Assembly (NCBI GenBank): GCA_036346355.1
Contig: CM070579.1
Coordinates: forward strand, 3,658,001 to 3,722,000
DNA length: 64,000 nt
DNA from: Rhipidocladum racemiflorum
Lineage: Eukaryota; Streptophyta; Magnoliopsida; Poales; Poaceae
Direction: 5' to 3'
Shown here: positions 56,150 through 64,000 of the stretch, one piece after another
Position numbering within the stretch: the first letter of the stretch is position 1
How the letters are laid out: the number at the start of each line of letters is the position of its first letter
Notes under the pieces: model-generated
Seen by the model: only the letters and a program-made list of their open reading frames with translations
What the model was told of the DNA's origin: nothing
Database searches by the model: none
Position numbers and translations under genes: made by a program

Positions 56150-58890
56150 ATGCAAGACGGAGCAGCAGGAGGAGACATCCATGGGCTCCTGAGAATCCTG
56201 GCCGACGGCGAGGAGCAGGCGAGGCAGCTCGGCGAGACCGACGGCCTGCAGTCTCTGCCGGAGGAGCACTACAGGGGCGTGGCGAGGCAGCTGCAGTGCA
56301 CGTTCGGGAAGGCGATAGCCGTCGCCAGGTCCATCGAGGCGGCCGGCGCGTCGGGGTCACGGGGCACTGACCGCTCCGACTCGCCACGGTCGGCGGACGA
56401 GAGCTCCGGCAGGACGGCGAGGGACGCGCAAGAGCGCCAAGACATGTGCAAGAGGAGGTGCGTACATTTCAAACTTTCTCACACGTCACAAATGATACCT
56501 TTATTCGTCTCCATTACGTGTAAGCATAAAGAAATTGTTGAGAAATATAAAATTTGGATCTAAATTTAATGAGATATTTTCTTTTATATCTTTATTTATT
56601 ATCTCTTAAGTCTCAACTATAAGCATTTATTTATGATCACCTACACAAAGTATTCTTCCTAATCTTTTCAGAACAATTACGAGAGATATCTAATCCATTT
56701 TCTTTTATACATTTCTCAATTTCACCGTCACCTTAATCCTTTTGCAAAGTCAAAATATGCCTTATATTTATCGACAGATGAAGTATTAAAAATGCTTCTT
56801 AAAAAAAAAGATTAGTAGTTTATAGGTCAACCATTCCACTCAAAAGCTTAAGACGGTAGTAAAGATGGGCAACATTCACTGTACCTACAACAACCACAGT
56901 AAAATATAGAACAACACTCCGGTGACATCCTAATACTTGACGCAGAAATACCAATAAGTTTTAAGTAATTTATCTCGTTGGATTTAAAAAGGGAGGCAGC
57001 TTTAGAAACATTGGGATGTAATGTGGAACTTTTCATCTCAAAGTTAAACAAGAAACATGTCTGATCATCCGAAACAATACCAAGACCTTGTTTGGAGCAC
57101 GAATTTATTTTTGGGTTTTGATAAGTTTCATCCGGATGTTTTCTTTAGCAACCATCATCCAAATTTTTGGCTATTGGATTTGCTTTCAGATCGATGCACA
57201 TGCCCCCTGAATTCGAGGTGGGTTGATCCTACGGATGTGTGTTTTGATCGTACGATTTAAAGTTTGGATGTTTTTTAAGACAAAACATCCGGATGATGCC
57301 TATACACTCCCTTTATTTTTTCTTTTTCATTTTTTTTTACAAATTCTTGCATGAACGGACTTTTTTTTTCCAAATAGGACGTGCAAAATATTTTCTACGC
57401 GTAAGTTCTGTTTTTCGTACGAAGTATCGTTAGTAAAACGCGAAATATATATTTGAGAGGTGCCTAACCGCACGAGCGGTCAGGCCGCCAGAGAGAGCAG
57501 AGAGTAATGCCACCCGTAGCTCTTTGGTGATTTGGTCAAAAAGAACGGAATCATTCGTGATCATAAGCACACAGTACTGAAACATTAGCAATTGCATTAG
57601 TCAACGGGAAAAGATAAACTCCACTAAATTCTTGTAGTTGGTGGAGCTGTGTATTACTAGCTTCACCAAATTCGTGGAGCTGAAGCTGTGGGTATATTAA
57701 GAGTGTTTAGGTGGGTCATCTTGTTTATATTTTAGAATAAAACTATAAACTTAAGTCACTTTATTTCGGTCTAAAAGTTTCAGCTCTGAGGTGGAGCTAG
57801 GATCTGAAGCTCTGCCAAACAGAGCCAAAGATCTGACCCTTGATCTCCTTGGTTCTGAATCACACAGGAAGGGCCTGCCAAAATGGACCAAAAAATTCCG
57901 AGTGCCGGATGCCAACTTGGACGCCACGCCGGACGACGGATTCAGCTGGAGAAAGTACGGCCAGAAGGACATACTCGGAGCCAAGTTTCCCAGGTTAAAC
58001 ATCTGACATCTGATACCGAAAAGTAGCATCAAATTTCAATACCAATGTAGTAAACGCGTATTTAGCAAGGCTTAGCTTCATCAGATCTACGAATACCAGA
58101 TCTGTCGAGCTGAAGCTGCGGGGTATGTCGAAGTAAATGTGTTTGGATCGTTCTGGCTTCAGAGCCGTGAGACTGACATGTATGGCGTTGCAGGGGCTAC
58201 TACCGCTGCACGTACCGCAACGCGCAAGGATGCCCAGCCACGAAGCAGGTGCAGCGCTCGGACTCCGACCTGTCCGTGTTCGATGTCACGTACCAGGGCG
58301 TGCACACGTGCCACCAGAGGCAGCGCCACGCGGCGGCGTCGCCCCCCGGCGCGGCGGCAGCGCACGGCGGCAGCGAGCTTCAGGACCCGAGCCTGGAGCT
58401 CCTCGCGAGTTTCAAGAGCGGCCTACAGGTGGAAACCGAGGGGCTGACGCTGACGGAGGCGTCCTTCCACGAACGCGACCACGACGCCGCCGCCGCCGCC
58501 GCCGCCGCCGCCGCTTCCTTCTCCTTCCCTTTCCCCTCTGTGCCTTTCGACCCGCCCGTGAGGCCGCAGGAAAGCGCCGCGGCGGCCTTCTCGCCGGTGG
58601 AGGGCGGCCGGCTAGGAGGAGGCTTCCCCTCGGAGTTCGTCTCGCCGGCCGCGTCGAGCTACTTCTCCATGGCGCACTGCCCGGTGGGGAGCTACGAACG
58701 TGGATCGGTGGGCATGCCCGGGGCAGAGTCGGAGCTCGGCGAGGTCGTCTCCGCGGCGACCGCCTCCACGGTGGATCCCGCCGGGTTCGACTACTCGCTG
58801 TACCACCACCACGCCGACCTCGACCCGCACTTGCCGTTCGCGCCAGCGTTTGGCGGGCACCCTTCCCATGGCCAACACAGAAACCCGTGA
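56150..58890 (+). CDS. Group III WRKY transcription factor
   Basis: Three exons (56150-56457, 57868-57993, 58194-58890) encode 376 aa; junctions KRR|KGLPKW and FPR|GYYRC are in phase, and the second is the conserved WRKY-domain intron. WRKYGQK lies at residues 130-136, followed by Cys150, Cys158, His182 and Cys184: C-x7-C-x23-H-x-C, which defines group III. The protein binds W-box DNA in the nucleus; group III members often act in defence and senescence. The N-terminal 100 residues contain a helical region (LPEEHYRGVARQLQCTFGKA) and an acidic Ser-rich stretch. Residues after 190 are Ala/Ser/Pro-rich with a run of ten Ala coded by GCC repeats (58487-58516). Intron 1 (1,410 bases) has taken up a hAT MITE and intron 2 a fragment of one. 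No disruption of coding sequence is seen. Confidence 0.95.
57610..57826. mobile_element. hAT-type MITE in WRKY intron 1
   Basis: The right end agctctgccaaacagagcc and interior motifs (tggagctgaagctgtgg, aagagtgttta, tttattttagaataaaactataaac) resemble the MITE at 18489-18705. The left end is not sharp. It lies 40 bases before the exon 2 acceptor. Confidence 0.5.
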
Positions 58891-59024
58891 GGCGCGACAT
58901 GATCCGGCGTTAGAGTCACTGAAAGAGCAATAGACAGCCATAGACTCATAGAGGATTCTAGATTTCTAGTTGTAGTTTATATAATCTGAGTGTTTCTGAG
59001 GAACGATGGTTAAATTTGAGAATA

Positions 59025-59277
59025 CTAGTTACATGCCCGTGCGTTGCTACGAAAAACAAAATTGATAACGAAAAATAAAGATTAAAAAATAAAAAAAATA
59101 TTTCACAAGATCAAACATCTATCTTTAACGTGCTTGCGAAGCTGGCTAATTAAAGCAACGCTCGTTTTTCGTGAGGCAATTAAGCAGGGCAATTAAGTAG
59201 GGCAATTAAGCAGGGCAATTAATGACGTGGGTAGAACTCACCACTGCCACCAACTGCTGCTTTATAATAGTAGAAGA
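59025..59277 (-). mobile_element. Short non-autonomous Helitron downstream of WRKY
   Basis: On the reverse strand it starts TCTTCTACTATTATAAAG at 59277 and ends AACGCACGGGCATGTAACTAG at 59025, between A and T, as Helitrons do. The GCCCGTGCGTTGCTACG sequence near the 3' end can form a short hairpin. Its last 30 bases match the 3' end of the large Helitron at 25987. Four copies of gcaattaagcaggg occur inside (59177-59220). It lies 135 bases after the WRKY stop, probably in the 3' UTR. Confidence 0.8.
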
Positions 59278-59684
59278 TTTTCTTAATTAAGATCAGTTTT
59301 TGAGATTTTTTTTTTTGAGTTACCTAATTATTGACGAAGGATTCATTCTAGCCTTATAGTTCTGTTCTATGTTCCATGTCTGTGAATATAACATCCCGAC
59401 CTTCATGTTATTATCCTAACCGGTTTGCATCGACTTACACTAGAATATAATGCATATTGATCTAAATCATAGTGCCTATAGGTTAATCTTTTTAAACAAA
59501 GTAAGAATAAAAGCCCAAACCAAGTATTTCACATGCTAAGCCCACCTCACGTGAGGGCCTATGTAAATTCTTGTTGAGCATGAAGTAACACAAGCAACAC
59601 ATAGAAGTGTAGGCTGACTAAACTTGCAACAAGGGTTTAGCAAATAAGCAAACCTCGATCAAAACGTATACAGATCTTGTGCAC
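59278..59684. other. Intergenic, nothing recognised
   Basis: AT-rich, short frames only. Confidence 0.4.
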
Positions 59685-59687
59685 TAA

Positions 59688-59919
59688 GGGTGCGTTTGGT
59701 TCGTGGGATGAGGTTGAATGGAATGGGATGATCCTGTACCATTTGGTTCCATTATTTTGGGTGAACGAGATGGTTCAGCATCTAGAGGGAATATTCCTCA
59801 AAATTGTACCACTTGGTTCAGGATGGGATGGTTCCATTCAACCAACCAAACGCATGGATGAGCTTTTTCTTAAACCATCTCATACATGTACCACTTGGTA
59901 CATGCAACCAAACACACCC
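59688..59919. mobile_element. Tourist-like MITE
   Basis: 232 bases with inverted ends gggtgcgtttggttcgtggg and, inverted, gggtgtgtttggttgcatg, flanked by taa on both sides (59685-59687, 59920-59922). Typical PIF/Harbinger MITE. Confidence 0.88.
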
Positions 59920-59922
59920 TAA

Positions 59923-60481
59923 GTGCTTCCGAAATTTCACAGATGCATAAACCCCTTTTTAAAACTTTTTAAACGAGCAAACCCGGACTCCATTATCAGA
60001 AATAACGGAATTACAGAGTACTTGTTCTGTCCTACTTTCGCCTACCCGTATTTCCAGAGTTTTTCCTCTCTCCAATGCCAGAACTGATATGTGCACCAAG
60101 CATCGTACCGGCATACAGTTTTTGGAAAATACTACAAAATTATATCTTCAATAGGATAAACATGTTGATTGAATTGATTTCAATTCTAGTGGTTTAGGAT
60201 TTTTAAGGCCTTATAACTATTTGTATTATACTTTTAGCAAATTTCAAATATGTGTGTTGGATTTACGATATTACAAAATCATTGCACAAGATTATAGAGT
60301 TATACGTGGGAAGTGTACACCCCAAAGAAAATTTCCTAGTTCCGCAACGCTGGACATGATAAGGAAGAGCATAGAAAAAAAAAAGCTTACCGACTGACAT
60401 GGTCCAACAATGTTCACTACATTTTATAGCCAGAACAAGGTTTTAACATATCTGAGAATAACATTCTCCTTCACTTCAGAT
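59923..60481. other. Intergenic, nothing recognised
   Basis: AT-rich; no repeat ends or gene homology seen. Confidence 0.4.
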
Positions 60482-60489
60482 TTTGGGAT

Positions 60490-61102
60490 TAGAGATGGCA
60501 ACGGGTCTGTATCTGGCGGGTATTATCATCCCGTAACCCACTACAATATCCATATCAGCACGCAGGTACAAAATTTACTCGTACCCATACTCATGCGTGT
60601 AACGGAGACTCGGCTGGTAATTTGCACCCATATCTTGGACATATGCCCATGCAGACAACAGAAGCATATCTTATAAGGCAATTCAATGAAAATGCAATGG
60701 ATATCTGTATTAAAAATTAAACATTATACTAGAACGCACAGTTGTCCTTGGGCAGCATATCTTATAAGGCATTTAGGGTTTAGAGATTTTGATGGGCTAA
60801 TCGGCTGGGTTGCACAGTTGGGCCTTGGACAGTTGGGCTAGATCGTTAGTGGATTAGACCCACGGGTGAATCGGCTGGGTTGCACAGTGGGGCCTTGGAC
60901 AGTTGGGCTAGATCGTTAGTGGATTAGACCCACGGGTGAATGGGTACGGGTAATAGCAGAATGGACCCGTACCTATTCTACCCGCTAGGTAGTAACTTTT
61001 GCCCGTTAATAGACCGCGGGTATGAAAAATAATTTATACCCGACATCTAATGGAGTAAATACCCATCAGATTTTGAGTTTCGGATCCCCATTGCCATCTT
61101 TA
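60490..61102. mobile_element. hAT-like MITE with internal tandem duplication
   Basis: 613 bases with ends tagagatggcaacggg and, inverted, taaagatggcaatgggg, flanked by the exact 8-base duplication tttgggat (60482-60489 and 61103-61110). The ends resemble those of the element at 20121-20638. Inside, a unit of about 74 bases containing cggctgggttgcacag is duplicated in tandem (about 60800-60945). Confidence 0.9.
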
Positions 61103-61110
61103 TTTGGGAT

Positions 61111-62150
61111 GTCGTCTCTAGCTCAAGGATCAAAATCCCGACAAAATTTCACGAAATCTCGACGAAATCTTAGATTTCGGACCCCTCGAGATTTCATAAT
61201 CCTAGTGAAAAAAAATTGAAAAAAAAAAATCAAAGTGCTACAGTACATAAAATCTCGATGATATCTTGGTAAATTTGACTAAAAACCGAAATTTAATAGG
61301 ATTTTAATCGGATTGGATTCTTCACGCCAATTCCCGTGTGTGATAGTCGGTAGATCACCCAATTAGCCTACGCGCATTAATTCCCGCGATCATAAATTAA
61401 GTACCTCGGTTGTCAGAATTTTTAAAAATTTCTCAAGCTTTATCATTATCTAAAAATTTTATGAGAGTGTTAGTGATGCATCATGACCATTCACAAAAAT
61501 TTTCAAAAATTTCTAAAAATAGTTTGAACCATTTTTCATTTGGTTGAAATTTACCTATCAATCTTCAATAGCACCTTCCAAAATTTTGAAAATTCCTCAA
61601 GCTTGATCATCATCTAAAATTTTTATAAGAATATTATGGATGAGCTAGTACCATATACAGTTTTTTTTTAAAAGTTCATAACGTGGTTTACACCATTTTC
61701 CATTCGGTTGAAATTTGCCAGTTAGCCTTTTTATCATGACTGTAGCACTGTTTGAATTTTTAAAATTTATCAGGTTTGATCATCATTTGAAATTTTTACG
61801 GAATATTAGTGATATGTCATGACCATCCATAAAAAAATTTAAAATTTTTTTGACGATTTTTAGACCAATTTTTGTTTGGTTAAAAATCACCAAAATCTCG
61901 GTACATATCGTTAAAATCTCAAAAATATTGATAAAAAAGAATCAGATTTGAATTGTGTTTTTTGAATTTCATCTGAAATAATGAAATCTTGACGAAAATG
62001 AAATTTGGAGGCTTGCTCGGTTGCTCCAGGCTCCAGCTTCAGGCCGAGTTCTCTGCCATCCTCTCATTTCCCGTTCCGAGTGAGCGATCTTCACGTACGC
62101 CGCCTCTGGTCCTTCCATCCCCCTGTCCTGCATCATGGTTTGTTTCGGAA
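61111..62150. repeat. Old repeat rich in aaatctcg motifs (second copy)
   Basis: Diverged relative of 48570-49075. Several phrases such as gaccattcacaaaaattttc / gaccatccataaaaaaattt and aatttttatgagagt recur inside at intervals of about 180-330 bases, so the stretch itself arose by local duplication. No gene is seen. Confidence 0.4.
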
Positions 62151-62154
62151 GCAC

Positions 62155-62440
62155 TTCTATGTTTGAAACTTTCACATATGCATACCTGAAAAACAAACCA
62201 ACTAAAAAAATTTACCAGAGGGTAGAAAGCTGATCAAACAAACTAAACATGGAATTTGAAACTTTCACATATGCATACCTGAAAGACATACCAACTAAAA
62301 AATTTTACCATAGGGTAGAAAGCTGATCAAACAAACTAAACATGGAATTTGAAACTTTCACATATGCATACCTGAAAGACATACCAACTAAAAAATTTTA
62401 CCATATGGTAGAAAGCTGATCAAACAAACTAAACATGGAA
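62155..62440. repeat. Three-copy tandem repeat, 93-bp unit
   Basis: tttgaaactttcacatatgc starts at 62162, 62255 and 62348, exactly 93 bases apart; copies differ at few positions. The second and third copies are nearly identical, so the expansion is recent. Confidence 0.93.
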
Positions 62441-63290
62441 AATTTGACTCATTTGGTTTCATGTCTTGCAGTGATTCACCAGTTGTGAATGTCAGATCTT
62501 TCTCCGTAGCCGTAGAATTGAACACATCCCAAAAAGTTGGCGGCGACAGGAATCCTGATTGGTGGGTAATCATCCTCCCTCCAAACGGCATTAGCTACTC
62601 GTCTCGGTCGAAGTATATCTAAAGTATTTTTTTTCATAGATCAATAAAATAATAAAAATTATTGAGAAAATATTAGCAAAAGTTTTTAAAAATTAGCAAA
62701 ACAAATGCCATACGTAGGAAATATGAGTTTCTACAACGCTGTGAAATTTGAAGACCAAACTCAATCGTATTTAAAATATATGAATATTTTTGAAAACATT
62801 TACACGTGATTTCACGGAGTTTACGTGATAAAAGAGGTTTACACCGAATATGTCCCCAAAATTATTAGACTACATTAAATTATTATGCATGAGTATTATA
62901 CTTAATGCATGTATACAGAAAATATTAAGTAAATTGAAATATTTATTGAATATATAAGCACCAAGCTAATTTTTATTAGAATATAAAATACTCTATATTT
63001 ATAGATAAAACTATTAAAAAATCTCACCTGTAAAGTTAGATGGAGGGGAGCAGACAGCGACGGCCCGAACCCCGCAGCCTTCTTCCGCAAAGAGCACGCA
63101 ACGCCAATTGCTTATCCCCTACCAACAGGGCAACAGCACATGCGGCTTCTTTAGAACCCAATTATTTATTGTAAGCACAGCTACACGAGTTAAGAATATA
63201 CTATCAATCAATACTAAATTTCACCAGAGAAAATACTAGCACTAGTATATCAAATGTTCGACCTACAGGCAAGGTTTCACGTAAAAAATA
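62441..63290. other. Intergenic, nothing recognised
   Basis: AT-rich, short frames only. Confidence 0.35.
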
Positions 63291-63296
63291 TATGTC

Positions 63297-63700
63297 CAAA
63301 TTTGTCTTCAAAACAACTATCATAGTATTATAATTTTATTGGGTTTTATAAATCAGAAAAAACTAAGAAACGGTATACTGTAGGAACGGTATACCTCTGA
63401 AACTCATGAAACTTATGAATTTTTACACTGAAACTCATAAAACTTAGCACTAAAAACTGATGAAACATGAAACTGATGATACTAAACACTGAAACTCATG
63501 AAACCAAAGATCAAATCGATAAGTTTATAAGTTTCAGCGGTATCTGAATTCTGACGGTATACCGTTCCCTAGTCTCCCTCTTTATAAATATATTGTAATA
63601 ACATTTAGTGATCAAATTTGTCTTCAAAACAACTGTCATAATATTATAATTTTATTGGGTTTTATAAGTATATTGTAATAACATTTAGCGATCAAAATTG
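63297..63700. repeat. Direct repeats flanking a short inverted-end element
   Basis: caaatttgtcttcaaaacaa with about 55 following bases occurs at 63297 and again at 63615. Between the copies, actaagaaacggtatac (63364) and gtataccgttccctagt (about 63554) are inverted, which suggests a small element that inserted between, or created, the duplicated segment. gaaactcatgaaac motifs repeat inside. Confidence 0.5.
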
Positions 63701-63799
63701 TGTATTTAAGGTCGTCTGAATATCCGAAAGGATATCTACTGGCGACCAGAGATAATACTAGCTAATCTAACTCGTTAAATAAAAGAAAGGATTCATATT

Positions 63800-64000
63800 A
63801 AAATTTTAGTTTAGGATCTGCCACGAACGGGGCCATGTGTCGCGCAAAATCTAGTGCACTAGAGAGGGGCGCCGCCGAGGACAGTCAAAAACCGTCGCTC
63901 CGCGCGGCGCAAGTGACAAGAAAACTCGCCTTTCCGCTGCGCTTTTCCCACCACCGCCTCGGCACGCTCCCCCCTCCCCTCCGTCCGAGAGAGACGGGCA
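63800..64000. promoter_or_regulatory. Probable promoter or leader of a gene beyond the window
   Basis: The composition changes sharply to GC- and CT-rich (cgccgccgag, ccgctgcgcttttcccacca, cccccctcccctccgtccg), as in grass 5' leaders. No start codon with a recognisable protein lies inside the window. Confidence 0.4.

Overview
This window is nuclear DNA from a grass (Poaceae), most likely a panicoid-type genome. The evidence is: intron-bearing plant genes with grass-like GC-rich first exons, a florigen of the grass Hd3a/RFT1 group, a group III WRKY factor, and dense grass-type transposons (Ty3/Gypsy, CACTA, Helitron, Tourist, hAT, MULE, L1). Species cannot be fixed from the sequence alone.

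Only four host genes look intact, all on the + strand: an FT/Hd3a-like florigen (12167-13069, 4 exons, 177 aa), an SDHAF4-like mitochondrial assembly factor (17998-18348, 116 aa), a type I non-specific lipid transfer protein (35121-35600, 2 exons, 120 aa) and a group III WRKY transcription factor (56150-58890, 3 exons, 376 aa). They do not form a pathway; each is an island between repeats. The last 200 bases look like the promoter or 5' leader of a further gene outside the window.

Layout. 1-5567: the 3' parts of GC-rich Gypsy elements, with an antisense 'putative gypsy type transposon' ORF and a 2-kb minisatellite. 5.6-12 kb: AT-rich intergenic DNA with one GC-rich exon-like island. 12-13.1 kb: florigen. 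14-17.1 kb: Gypsy integrase relic, hairpin repeat, CACTA-end relic and an L1-type LINE split by a Mutator-like MITE. 18-20.7 kb: SDHAF4 followed by hAT and Tourist MITEs. 21.3-22.3 kb: a reverse-oriented Gypsy LTR. 23516-33995: a complete CACTA element that carries exons of a CHD3/PICKLE-related gene; a complete 5.8-kb Helitron sits in one of the captured introns and itself carries pieces of a Ulp1-like protease, a WEB-family gene and a CDPK-related kinase. 35-35.6 kb: LTP gene. 36641-48185: a complete 11.5-kb Ty3/Gypsy (Tat-type) element with near-identical LTRs, broken gag-pol and a long antisense region with plant-mobile-domain-like sequence; it split a Tourist MITE. 48.6-55 kb: degenerate repeats, a foldback MITE, a hAT MITE and a LINE tail. 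56-59 kb: WRKY gene, with a short Helitron just downstream. 59.3-64 kb: more MITEs and tandem repeats.

The most notable structure is the nested gene-capture system: two unrelated transposon classes, each carrying host gene exons with recognisable splice sites, one inside the other, with both pairs of ends and target sites visible.
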